Origin: Homalodisca vitripennis
Lineage: Eukaryota; Arthropoda; Insecta; Hemiptera; Cicadellidae
Reading direction: 5' to 3'
Assembly (NCBI RefSeq): GCF_021130785.1
Contig: NW_025776221.1
Location: 62,001-126,000 of the forward strand
DNA: 64,000 bases
Made by a program: the position numbers and the translations under genes. Positions 23,246-34,878 of this stretch are shown here, one piece after another. Below the pieces are notes generated by a model. The model made no database searches. It had not been told where the DNA came from and was given only the letters and a program-made list of their open reading frames with translations. How positions within the stretch are numbered: the first letter of the stretch is position 1; each line of letters starts with the position of its first letter.

Positions 23246-24239
23246 TCCTTCATGCATGCTACATGTATAATATAAAAATTTTATATTCATAGGTAAAACC
23301 TATACGTTGTTTGAAATATTTGTATTACAAGTATCTAATTGTTTCTCCATCAAATTAATCACAAAAAATTTAAAATCGTGATAAAGATTAAGGTTTTTTG
23401 CATTCTCAGGTCACACATTTCTGGGTGAATACAGTGACTTTGCATGAGTTCTTAAGATCAATGTACTGCAAAAATTATTCTTGTTATAGAGTGGACATCA
23501 CAATGAGTTATTTAATTGAGTTTAAATGTATTCAATATTACCTCCACTACCCAGTTGGAATACATTGACAATATCACTCCATTAATATAATATTTATAAA
23601 ATTTAACTTCACTGTCAATTTTGATGAAATGAATTTAGGTTTAGACGAAATTTTATTAATAGCAATTTACTAATTGGAATATAAAACTCAATGGAATACA
23701 GGAAATTCTACAGTAATTTTGATGAGGTACAAATATTTAAAACCTAAATGTGCCGCAAGACGATGCCAATAAAAAATTCAATTCAGTACGTGGCTGGTAC
23801 ACTAACAGCGTAAAATCCAGATTGATAATGATGAATCCAAGCAATGTTACTGTACTAGAACACAAACAACACGTCACACGCACCAGCGAAATGGGAAGAC
23901 TGAAAAAACCAATGTCAGTACTTCCTGTGTTATTACGACGCGTCATCTAAAACGGAGAGAACAGGAAGGTAATGGTCGGGTGGGGGAGAGGTAACGTGCA
24001 TCCACATCCGGCCTCATGTTTCAGTCCTGGACCTCACGTCATGGAGTTGTGATATAATACTCGTAATTAGATTTACACTTTTTGTAACGTATAGCAAATG
24101 TAAAGAAATTAATATCTCTTATTATGACCCCCTTACATCTATTTCTTTAAATTCACAAATTAATAGATATTACGTTTTAATTACATGGTCCTAGTGTAGT
24201 GATTAGATTATGATGGCCCATTAGCAATTATGTTGTGTA

Positions 24240-24350
24240 ATCTCCGAAACTCTGATTGACTAAGTGATCGACAGCTCTGACGTCACTGCATAGCTGATCG
24301 ACTTTCCCGCTACGCCTCTCTCCAGTGCGATAGAGAAGCAATAAACATGG
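24240..24350. promoter_or_regulatory. GC-richer block with a perfect CRE
   Basis: Contains the palindrome TGACGTCA at 24,278-24,285 and two AGCTGATCGAC/GATCGACAGCT-like half-repeats around it. About 60 bases on lies a GC-rich pyrimidine-rich stretch and ACATGG. It looks like a small promoter but no gene follows. Confidence 0.2.
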
Positions 24351-24752
24351 CTTGATTTTAAATTATTTCTAAAATATAAACAATAATACGTATTAAACCT
24401 TTTAATCTTTCAGTTTATGGGACATTTTCTTTTATTTAGCACGCAACTTCAGTTTAGTGTTCATTGTAGAAAATCTTGATACCTTTTGAGAAAAAGGAAA
24501 AGGATAAAAAACGTGTTTTACATGGAAATATGCGTAATAGTTATTGAAATAAATTACACTATCTTAGTTTAAACAATAATTAATATATAGCTTTTTTTAC
24601 CAAAAATTTTAATTGTTCATGTGAAAGAAAGAGGTATCTTGCATCTTAAACATTAACTACCGCCATTAGCTACTTCATATTGGAGACTCAAACATTTCAG
24701 TTTTATATATTATATTTTCGTTATTTTACAAATCCTACATGCATAAAAATTT

Positions 24753-24788
24753 GTAATAATTTATGTAACCACTGGTTCATTACTTTTT
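24753..24788. repeat. 36-bp direct repeat, left copy
   Basis: Begins GTAATAATTTATGTAACC and ends TTCATTACTTTTT. It is identical to 25,864-25,899 and borders the inverted-repeat element at 24,790. Confidence 0.9.
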
Positions 24789-24789
24789 G

Positions 24790-25560
24790 ACGTGACAACG
24801 TCTTAAATTAGGTTGCGGCTCGGAGTCACTCATGAAAAAGTGTAACGCCCGGTAACGTTACGATGCCCGTCCAGTGGGTCCGCCGCACGGGATCCGCACG
24901 GGATAAAGCAGATAACTGTGGGTCCGCCGCACGGGATAAAGCAGATAACTATGTTTATTCGTGAAAATGTGGAGTGCTTAGATTCGTCATTTACAACAAC
25001 TACAACAATAAAGGTAAATAATTGTACACTGATATTTCATTATCGTAAACTATGATTGATTGATTAATTGTTAGATTGACACAAAAGTTGAGAAACTGAG
25101 TTTATAGGTTATGTCATACTATTGACAAATGTTGATAGTGTTAGGTAAATTACTAGTTTAATTCACTCTGCAATCAATCGTAATTCAGTCGATTGAGAAG
25201 AAACAGCGCGTATTGCTAGTCAAACATTTAAAATAACAAATTATAACCTCTAACCTGTCATAACAGTGCGACCAAACAAACGAACTAAACCGACCAATCA
25301 CCACGCGCGGAGTTAGAATTTAACTGTGTTTAGCAAGAATTTCAAATTCCAATTTTAGTAAATGTTTTATTCAACTTTACCATTTACAATAACAAATTTT
25401 AATTAATTTCAAATTATGTACAATGTTTTAGTAAACAAAATATATTTCTATAGTTAAAATTTGTGCAATTCTTATTTTCATTCAATTCCTTGTTCCTATT
25501 GTGCAATTTAATAATATTCATATCAATAAATATTCTACCGAGAAAAAGACGTTGTCACGT
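24790..25560. mobile_element. Terminal-inverted-repeat element, 771 bp
   Basis: ACGTGACAACGTCT at 24,790-24,803 is perfectly inverted at 25,547-25,560, extended by one further base inward. The interior holds a GC-rich block with a tandem repeat and no transposase frame, so this would be a non-autonomous element. The usual short target duplication is not evident. Instead a 36-bp direct repeat lies immediately outside the left end and 303 bases beyond the right end. Confidence 0.55.
24874..24950. repeat. GC-rich tandem repeat, 44-bp offset
   Basis: GTGGGTCCGCCGCACGGGAT occurs at 24,874 and 24,918, and CGCACGGGATAAAGCAGATA also twice. It is an imperfect tandem duplication inside the inverted-repeat element. 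Confidence 0.8.
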
Positions 25561-25750
25561 AAAATCTTCGCCCGTAAAACCGACTTTACAGGCAACCATT
25601 ATTTGTCTTAATTCTATATTTAATGTAACCTTTAAATTTTTTGGTTACAATTTCGTTTATTTACATCTTATTGAATAACGGGTCTTTTCTTGGTTCTGTC
25701 CCCGTCCTAAAACCTGAAAACAAGGTGGCGCCCTCTGATAATCCTGTTTA

Positions 25751-25759
25751 CAGGTAAGT
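25751..25759 (+). other. CAG|GTAAGT splice-like site, possible recursive site
   Basis: TCCTGTTTACAG is followed at once by GTAAGT (GT at 25,754), so an acceptor-like end and a perfect donor abut. This is the form of recursive splice sites known from long insect introns. It could instead be an ordinary donor of an unseen exon, or chance. Confidence 0.2.
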
Positions 25760-25863
25760 TTATGAATACGTTATTGTGTGGAAACCACGCACCTTTCCCT
25801 CTCTAATAATCTGAACTAACAGGATTTTGTACAATGAACCGTGAGATCATGCAGGTAGAGACA

Positions 25864-25899
25864 GTAATAATTTATGTAACCACTGGTTCATTACTTTTT
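25864..25899. repeat. 36-bp direct repeat, right copy
   Basis: Perfect copy of 24,753-24,788 at an offset of 1,111 bases. Confidence 0.9.
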
Positions 25900-26700
25900 T
25901 CCTTAGTAATACAGTTTTTTACGTGTACTCTTCACTAGCAATAGTACAACAATGTCGATTTGTAAGTATTTGTTTTAATTATTTAGAACTGTTTTCTTTC
26001 CTTGACATATGTTATTTACGATAAGTAATAATGTTAGGAAAAGGTTCTAGCACAATTCTGACAGTAGAATCTACAATATTTACTTAAAACAGACTAATAG
26101 ACAATACAAACCATAGGCCCTTCAGCACTGTATCTCAACACAAATTTTCATAAACACAAGAATAAATCAAAACAATAAAATAATAAAATACGTTTCTGTA
26201 ATCCAATCCGCACAACCTCTTTTCATGCATAATATGCAAACATTGATTTTGTATTACCGTTACGAGAAACCAGTTTAAATATTTTTAGCAAGATAGGACA
26301 GTACTAACATTTAAGTAAGCAGTCATTTAAGCAAGTTGTCTCCAGTTTAACCTTGCTAGGACATGAAACAAATGCTGTTAAATTATTTTAACAAAATTTT
26401 TACTAAAGTGCCAAAATATGTTTGAATTTATAATTAATTAATAATAACAGTTAAGACGGTATGGTAATATTTACGATTGTGAGCAATTTATAATAATACA
26501 ATTTACAAATTTATAAAGGCTCAAAACGAATTCCTTATATGTATTTCACCACAAAATTTAATCTGGTTGGTTGAAAAAATAATCATTAATCTCATATCAC
26601 TGTATTTAAAAGTATTTATACATTAATGATATAACATTATAATGCTGTAAAGAATATTAAAATGCCTCTCATGGCAAAAATCCAATAATGAGCCAGGAAC
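25900..26700. other. A+T-rich stretch, nothing recognised
   Basis: No feature supported up to the abrupt junction with the duplicated LINE segment at about 26,701. Confidence 0.5.
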
Positions 26701-26701
26701 G

Positions 26702-27499
26702 TCTAAGTTTATGCCCATCTCTCTCCGAGAGACCACAGACTATACCCTCGGCGACCTCGTGGTTCATAATTGTGGCAGTTACAACAATGAACTTTGTTCG
26801 TGTGAAACTATTGAAAATGTATCGTCTTATAAATATTTGGGTGTCTTCTTTGACAAGCGTTTAAAATGGTCTGCACATGTTGAATATGTAAAAAAGAGAG
26901 CAAGGAAATATATATTTGCGTTTAAACACTTAAGTGAAATTTTAAATGAAAAAGAAATCAAACTTGCTTACTTTGCCTATGCCCAATCGTTGTTCTCGTT
27001 TGGAATAATAGCCTGGGGTGGAGCGTATAAAACTCTTTTACAGCCATTGCAAGTGGTTCAGAAGGCAATCTTAAAAGCCGGTTTCAAAAAATCTAGGAGA
27101 TACCCAACTGACACTTTATATCAAGAAACTGCCATTCTATCAATTCGAAAAATCTTCATTAAAACACTTCTTGTTCACATTTATAAACATTTTTATACAA
27201 TTTTCTCTACAACTTCACATTCTCATAACACACGATATTCACGGAATATTGGAGTCGCATCAATGCAGATCAGTAAATCCTTCTCTGCTACAAATTCTCT
27301 TTATATATCCCATCTTGTGTATAGAAATATCTGTAAATACTTTCCAGACAACCAAATATTCACCTCACCTTCAATACTTACATGTAAGAAACGCTCGAAT
27401 GAATGGCTGTATCTTATCAGCGCGGAGGAGGCCGAGGCAATTATCACGGCTGATTACAGAAGGACCCTACTTTGGACCCTGCCTCCTCCCCCCTCTTGA
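26702..27499 (+). pseudogene. LINE reverse transcriptase fragment, C-terminal part (copy A)
   Basis: About 262 residues without stop, beginning just after the RT palm and including the thumb-like motif YKYLGVFFDKRLKW common to non-LTR retrotransposons. A further conserved region follows (FGIIAWGGAYKT, YPTDTLYQE). The frame ends in a proline run. The catalytic palm (the ADD region), endonuclease and ORF1 are absent, so it cannot act alone. By general appearance it belongs to the CR1/Jockey group; I cannot assign the clade more exactly. Confidence 0.8.
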
Positions 27500-27734
27500 T
27501 GCCCCTTCAACAGCACTGATGCCTTTAGATGGACTTTTCCTATTTTGTATATTTATTTGTTTTATTTCATAACAGTTCGTAAAGAAATTGTTAGTAATGT
27601 GTTAGGTTGTTCTGCAGGTAGACTTTTTGATCCTTAAAACACACCACTCCTTAATTTTGCTTTTCTCCTCTTTTAATATCTCCTTTAAACTATTTGTAGT
27701 ATTTACGCTGATAAATTTCAATACCGTATTATGT

Positions 27735-27737
<3 letters not shown>

Positions 27738-27785
<48 letters not shown>

Positions 27786-27788
27786 GTT
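27738..27788. repeat. (TG)n microsatellite in LINE 3' UTR, copy A
   Basis: About 24 TG units with one CG interruption near the end. The matching tracts are at 34,831-34,876 (as CA) and 42,783-42,835, with different lengths. Confidence 0.95.
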
Positions 27789-27856
27789 GATGTTATAATA
27801 TGATCATTAATTAATTACCAGATTCAGTTCGTCCAAAATCTCCAGGGAAGCAACTC

Positions 27857-27892
27857 GAGCCTACGCACAGGCTTTTCCGCCCATGTAGGCTC
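27857..27892 (+). other. LINE 3' UTR hairpin, copy A
   Basis: GAGCCTAC pairs with GTAGGCTC across a 20-base loop. It is repeated at 42,905-42,940 and inverted in copy B. Many LINEs carry a 3' stem-loop recognised by their RT; that role is inferred here. Confidence 0.45.
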
Positions 27893-28027
27893 ATTTCCTA
27901 GGCCACTTTAAATTTGATGTGTATAATATTTTTATGTATAATGTTGTTATGTAAACATTCAACTAGTATAGTAACAAGACAATATAAATTTAATAGTAAA
28001 TTTACACACATGTAAATATTTTTTGGA

Positions 28028-28052
28028 AATAAAACTATGATTCAATGATTCA
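28028..28052 (+). other. LINE 3' end: AATAAA and octamer tail, copy A
   Basis: AATAAA (28,028) followed by two ATGATTCA-type octamers. CR1-like LINEs end in short tandem repeats instead of poly(A). Copy B also has two units (34,567-34,582), and copy C has four (43,085-43,116). Confidence 0.6.
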
Positions 28053-28795
28053 TACTATTTTGTACGAAAATGACAGAAAAATATATTATTTAATCATAAA
28101 TAGGCTCTATCAATCATCTCATTGATTAAATATTTACTTCGTAGTGTAAAAAAAAGAAAAGACTAAGGCCATAAGCACCAATCAGCAAAGCGTAATAGAA
28201 TTCATTTGAATAAATATAATTGTTTGCTTCGTGATCAAAATATGGTCCAGACCCATTTAAAACGTTAGTCCAAATGTAAAGTTCCTTTTATTCAATATAC
28301 TATACTTGAAGTTGACAGTAAAAATTAATGCCATTATTTACATTTATTGAAGATAAAGTACACTCTTTCACTCTATTTGTTTCCTAGACAGACAAAACTC
28401 TATTCAGAAACATAAGTTATCCTTTGAATTCCAGACATAAATGATTGCCTTGGTATATGCGTGTCAGCCAAAGATATAACAAGGAAAATAGAAAGTCTGT
28501 TGGGTTTAAACCTTAAAATGAATGCGATAGTAAATTTTGAAAATTAAAAATATATTGCAAGAGCCGAGTAAAATACAGTAACATTAAAAAAACTCTGAAA
28601 ATTCATAAATTCTATTGTGTAAACTATTAGTGTCTGAATTATTTATTACCAATATCCAAGTTTTCCACTGGAGTTCATTGACTTTAGAACTAATTATAAA
28701 TGTATAATAGCAAAGTATACGTTTAAAATAACGTACTTTTTGAAAGGCACAATTATACCTTCCTAATACAGACTTATCACAACTAGCACACACTA

Positions 28796-31700
28796 AAACT
28801 TAACGATATACTACCATCTTCATCTTTTTTACTTGATGATGGTGCAAAAGTACATTTACATAACTGCAGGACAATAATTACAACAAAATAGTTGTGTGTT
28901 AAAATATTAATCCATTCAGTCAACATGCGGAAATCTTACTAACTGATAAAATTAATGCAGTCTTATTCATATATTTCCAATTATGCATTAGCTTGTAAGA
29001 TGCGCCGATTATTGTAAGATAATCGAGTTAAGTAACGTAGAGCATGACTGCGCCTTGGCTGGGTGGTTGCATAGCGATACTAACCTTGCTTGTTTGCAAA
29101 AATACAATTTAAAAAAATAAGGAAATTAACTTTGGAAACAAGTAAATAGAATAAAAATTTTCATCTCAACTTTAAAGCAGGATTTACTTTGGAAGATAGT
29201 TTCCTTAAGAGGAGTAAGCTACGAATAAAACTAAAAGGTTTATACTGTCAGATCAATTGTTCACATGTTCAGCGTATTGATGGAAACTGGAAACTACAAA
29301 CATGCCATTGTACTAAGTTCCAGAATTTAGTAAACAAACCCTGTCTATACCACTGACATTATTCATTCTAGTTACTTTCAACCATCCATATAACATTCGT
29401 AAACCTTTTAGCAAGAACTTGACTTAAGCGTTAGTTGTAATTATTAGTAATACACAACAATCATACGAATTTAGTTTTTTTCATTTTATATTCTTAAATA
29501 CGGGGATAAGCGTTCACTAATAAATAAACCTTTGGCTTTTAGGAATGATAAATGTAGTTTATTGTAAGTCTGTTTGTGTCAACATTGTTTTTGACAGCGC
29601 AACCATATGTTAATTCATTTAACAACTATTAATTGTAATGATAATAGTCATGTTTCATAATAACTGTAAATGTTTATGTGCGTGGATTTTTAGACACTCA
29701 GGACTAGTTGTCTTCCTTGACATTAGTACAGGCCGGAAACCAAGACTATAAATGATTAATAAAATGTTTATAAACACACTAGGGATTTCCTCGTTACCGG
29801 GACGAGATGATTTGACTATAGTGGATTTTTCAGGCCTGAGTACGTACATGTTTTTTCTACCTCTAACAACAAGGCAAACCCAAATATGGCACTGGAAATA
29901 AATTTGACCGAATTATCTTTTGATTGCAAGAGGCATAAGTAGACTCGTGTTGACAGAAGTCCTAAGTAGGTAAATATATTTCTCTCATCGAGACAACGAG
30001 GCATATTTTACTATGCTACTGGAAATATCTCAGACCGGAAGTGAACGCTCTTTGGCAGGATTAGGATTCCTAAATCTGCAAACACTTACACATTCTGCGT
30101 TATATATTCTTGATATATACATAGATCAAACACTCATCGATCCAACTTGTCAAATATATAATTTAGTGTAACTTTGCTAGACACAATCTCAGTTTTATTG
30201 TTTTATTTCTTAATAAGGTATAGCCTAAATATAAGTAATATCCTAGCACGATTCTAATTGCTGTGTTTTTTTGATTTTAAAGACGATTTTATCTTTCAAA
30301 CGTGAACAAAACATTTATTCGCGGCATATACTTGGAACATTAATTAATACAGACTTAAATACACACTTTGAACATTATTTCTTTGTTTCACTGAACGTTG
30401 AACATTAGTTTGAAACAACGTAGTAACAGAGGAATAAAATAAGTGTGCCTTAATTTGGTATGTTTAAATATGTTTTTATTTAACTATATAAACATATTAA
30501 ACTTAAAAAGTTATAGTAGTTTAGTATTTTGTTTACTAATAATAATAACTATTTCTTGCATGATCATTGTTTATATATTTGGAAAGACGGCAATTATTTT
30601 TTTAATTGATACAATATTTGTACACAAACTGTATTTAACATTCTTAATTATTTTCTTACCAATAGTTGTTATAGCCTACTTATTTAAAAGAAATTCATTA
30701 ACACATGCAATAAAACTTGTTAAGTCTTTTTAATTTTTTCTAATGGAATCGTGTGTAACGAGGTTGCAAACGAAGCCCTTGAACAAAAAGAGTTTGTGCT
30801 TGCGCCAGCTCTCATCTTGAGAATGAAGCGAGTAATAAAATCAAGTAAAATGGATGAGAAAATAAAATATAATTGAAAGCGTTCCTTAATATCTGCTCTA
30901 TCAGTAATCAGTGACACTTCTGATTTAGGAATTGTTCTTGGTATTTTTCACATTGATATATACGTTGAGTAACCACAACAGTTCCATAAAGTTTAAAACA
31001 ATTTTCATTCGTAACGAGTGGTTTAAAAGGTAGTTTAAAACTTAAAAGAGGAACATTCCAGATGCAAGATATCAAGTAAGCAAGTATAAAGTGGATCCTG
31101 AAAGAGTTCCAAATGACATTTTGAATGTTTAATCGAGTAATGAATGAAAATAACATAAGAGAGAAATTGCAGAAACAAACAGAAAACGCTACATTGATTT
31201 CTGCTCTGTCACCTTTAGTTCTTCAATCCTTGATTTCAGGAATTCTGCTCCAGTAACTCTCTTTCCTACCCTCTCCGTCTATAGACAGTTACGTGTAACA
31301 GCTTATGTTACTTGTAACAACTTACACTACGTGTTCCGTTGCCATCCCTTTCAACTCACTTCCATGATTAAAGAATTAAACCCAATTATACTGTGAATCC
31401 AGTTTTATCAATACGTTATCACAATTTAATTAATGAAGTAGTTCAGAAGTAGCTAATATAAGGTTAATAAATGAGGGAAAACTAGGCAATGGTGTTTTAT
31501 TATTTATAGAATACATTTTGGTTCAAGCAATTGTCTGGAAAAGCAACACGAATCTTATCATAATGGCAATGACATATTTGGAACTGCAATTATCTTGGTT
31601 AATCCCAGGTTAATCACAAGCTCCTGATTCTTTTACCTGCATATAGAAGTCTCTATTACTTGCACACCGTACACAGTTCATCAGCTTAAAAGAAACTTAT

Positions 31701-33840
31701 CATAACCATACATGTAATGTAATGTAAATTTGTATGTAAATATAAGTATGGTACTTTGCTTATTTATTATTTTTCATGTCATCCTAGGGCTGTGTAAAAA
31801 TTTAAAGATGGGTTATTCATTCTTCAATAATTTTAATGCAACACAAAACAGAATATAAAAATAAAATTTTGCAATACAGTTTTATTTGATAAAAGGGTCC
31901 TATTCTCATTTTACATATGAAGATGACTGAGTAATGTAAGTCTGTTTACATAGGTCTGTGGCTAAAAATGGACCTCTAAATGATAAGCCCTTTGGCAATA
32001 GCAGTGAACAGTCGTTTTTCTGTATTATAATCAATTAAATCTGAAAAGGCATTTAGTGGATTGTGTTGAACCTGAGTATTTTCATTCCGAGGCCTAGGAA
32101 TGTGACTGTAAAAGTAAAAGGCAAGTTCCGACACGCAAAGGCCGCCCGCACATGCCATTGTACCAAACAAGTCAGTTCATTCCTGAAATAGAGCTTTCAT
32201 AGCAGTGGTCACAAAATAAGACGTGGCTTAGACAAATATAACATGAATTGCAAAACACTGTTAGTTGTGACCCTCTTGCTAGTTAATGCAACAAGCTTTT
32301 ATTCTAAATGTTAAATTTTGCTGAGGTGAGCTCCGTTCCACTTATTTATACTTTAATCTCCTCACTCCCTATAGACTGCAGATATGAGCTGGAAATAAAA
32401 ACTTTGTTAGGTTGGGTGCCAGTACAATACGACATGGAAGCACTGTCGTAGAGGCTGGATTTGAATATATGCTATCTCAAAGATTTCAAAGACTTTTTTA
32501 ACATATTTTATGGATATGATGTGGATACGCTGGATCATAGCAATTTTAAAAAAGCTATTTAATAAAACAATATCGTAAATTTATTAATAAGATGTAGTTA
32601 ACTGTGATTTCGAACACATTTTTTTTTTAACAGAGACACTATCACAATATACTTTGGATATCTTAGGCTTTGAACGTGCATGGACACGTCTCGTTCGAAT
32701 TAATTAAATTTTCAACAAGTTTTGAGTGCGCCTTGTCTATATCGCGGTAGTTTATTTCTACTATAGTACTTCCCCTTATATTTTATGCGTGCTTTTTTGC
32801 TTCAATTAGTCCCCGTTTTTGGTAAATATGTCTATATACAACTACAAAAGTATTCTAATATGTAATTAATTGGACTCGTGAATAGATATAAAATTAGTCT
32901 TCAAAGGGTTAACAGTTTACTTGTTACAGGAATAGGATCTTTGGGCCAACTAACCTGGAGTGTACATTTACTTTTAAAATTATAAATAATTTTCGTTGGG
33001 CCAACGACGAGTTTTGGTTTTTGTCATGTTTTTCTTCATTTAATAAATCGGTCCTATTTTACCACTGATCGTTGTTGGGCCAACGATCTTCTTATCTAAA
33101 ACTAAACTAATGTTTGGACCGTTGGGCCAACGAGCGGTGGAATAATGGCACCAGACTCACTACATGTGACATATGAAATTGTTAACTTGATTAAGATTAA
33201 ATTAATTAACATCTTTTATCAATGACTGGCTTACACAACATTAAAAATCATATATGAAAATAAGAAAATATATGAGTAACCATAAAAAACCCCGATACGA
33301 TTGTTAAAATTACAACATTTTAACAACACCATACATAAAATATCCTTAAATTTTCGTCTTGAAGGAAACTAACGGTTAACAAAGTATTAAAACTCTCATG
33401 CCAAGGTAATAATAGAATTACCTATTATTACCTATAATACACAGGTGAATCTCGTGTCTCCAAAGGCTTGTCTTGTATAATTCGTACATTGTTCTTGCCT
33501 CCCTTTCTTCTTAAAAACATAATTCAGCGAAACAAGTTACACGTTGCTTAAACATAAATTTGCCTTTATTTAGAACTAAAATCCCCTCGATTTATGCAAA
33601 TACAACAAATAGTCTAAATTTTTTTTATATTCTATAAGGTAAATTGGTGTTTACAAAACTAATGAGAAACCGCAGCAAACGTTAAGTATTAGCCGTATGA
33701 TACCTTTGATTAAACCACGAGTTACACGAATGAGGAAGAGAGTGGCAAGAGGAAGATCCACACCTGTAAACCACGCAGGTACACCTAGGCCTAGTGTCCC
33801 ATCATCCTTAGTCATCAAGAAACATTATTTGTACTTTTTA
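28796..33840. other. Left-arm outer region, no gene recognised
   Basis: A+T-rich. It holds a 96-codon hydrophobic frame (30,443-30,733) and a 64-codon minus frame (31,976-32,170) that recur in the right arm only because the arms are copies. A cluster of TTGGGCCAAC motifs is listed separately. Confidence 0.5.
32941..33131. repeat. Cluster of four TTGGGCCAAC motifs, left arm
   Basis: TTGGGCCAAC at 32,941, 32,996, 33,075 and 33,122. The second and fourth sit in CGTTGGGCCAACG, an interrupted palindrome with one central base. Spacing is 55, 79 and 47 bases. The GC-rich motif is very unlikely by chance in such A+T-rich DNA. Confidence 0.75.
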
Positions 33841-34566
33841 GAGTATTCTGTATTAGGAAGGTATAATTGTGCCTTTCAAAAAGTACGTTATTTTAAACGT
33901 ATACTTTGCTATTATACATTTATAATTAGTTCTAAAGTCAATGAACTCCAGTGGAAAACTTGGATATTGGTAATAAATAATTCAGACACTAATAGTTTAC
34001 ACAATAGAATTTATGAATTTTCAGAGTTTTTTTAATGTTACTGTATTTTACTCGGCTCTTGCAATATATTTTTAATTTTCAAAATTTACTATCTCATTCA
34101 TTTTAAGGTTTAAACCCAACAGACTTTCTATTTTCCTTGTTATATCTTTGGCTGACACGCATATACCAAGGCAATCATTTATGTCTGGAATTCAAAGGAT
34201 AACTTATGTTTCTGAATAGAGTTTTGTCTGTCTAGGAAACAAATAGAGTGAAAGAGTGTACTTTATCTTCAATAAAAGTAAATAATGGCATTAATTTTTA
34301 CTGTCAACTTCAAGTATAGTATATTGAATAAAAGTAACTTTACATTTGGACTAACGTTTTAAATGGGTCTGGACCATATTTTGATCACGAAGCAAACGAT
34401 TATATTTATTCAAATGAATTCTATTACGCTTTGCTGATTGGTGCTTATGGCCTTAGTCTTTTCTTTTTTTTACACTACGAAGTAAATATTTAATCAATGA
34501 GATGATTGATAGAGCCTATTTATGATTAAATAATATATTTTTCTGTCATTTTCGTACAAAATAGTA

Positions 34567-34833
34567 TGAATCATTGAATCATAGTTTTATTTCCAAAAAA
34601 TATTTACATGTGTGTAAATTTACTATTAAATTTATATTGTCTTGTTACTATACTAGTTGAATGTTTACATAACAACATTATACATAAAAATATTATACAC
34701 ATCAAATTTAAAGTGGCCTAGGAAATGAGCCTACATGGGCGGAAAAGCCTGTGCGTAGGCTCGAGTTGCTTCCCTGGAGATTTTGGACGAACTGAATCTG
34801 GTAATTAATTAATGATCATATTATAACATCAAC

Positions 34834-34878
<45 letters not shown>

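Larger units (their letters stand above)
26701..28772 (+). repeat. Segment A: third copy of a LINE-bearing piece of the palindrome arm
   Basis: About 2.07 kb nearly identical to 41,739-43,836 (same orientation) and to the inverse of 33,841-35,909. It holds the end of a LINE coding region, its 3' UTR and tail (to 28,052), and then 720 bases of sequence that follow the LINE in the other copies too. Shared flank beyond the LINE tail shows that the segment was copied as DNA, not inserted by retrotransposition. It stops 22 bases before the left palindrome arm begins at 28,795. Confidence 0.9.

Noticed and set aside
23737..23950. Minus-strand 69-codon frame preceded by a strong acceptor-like tract (TTCTCTCCGTTTTAG)
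   Set aside because: No donor, no recognisable peptide, and the plus strand is equally open; too little to call.
30443..30733. 96-codon hydrophobic ORF, mirrored at 46,948-47,238
   Set aside because: Ile/Leu/Phe-rich frames arise readily in A+T-rich DNA. Identity between arms only reflects the palindrome.
33697..34035. 112-codon ORF starting MIPLIKPRVTRMRKRV, mirrored at 43,648-43,986
   Set aside because: It crosses the border at 33,841 into the duplicated LINE flank, so its second half is a chance extension. The first half is proline- and arginine-rich and might be a fossil exon, but nothing else supports it.
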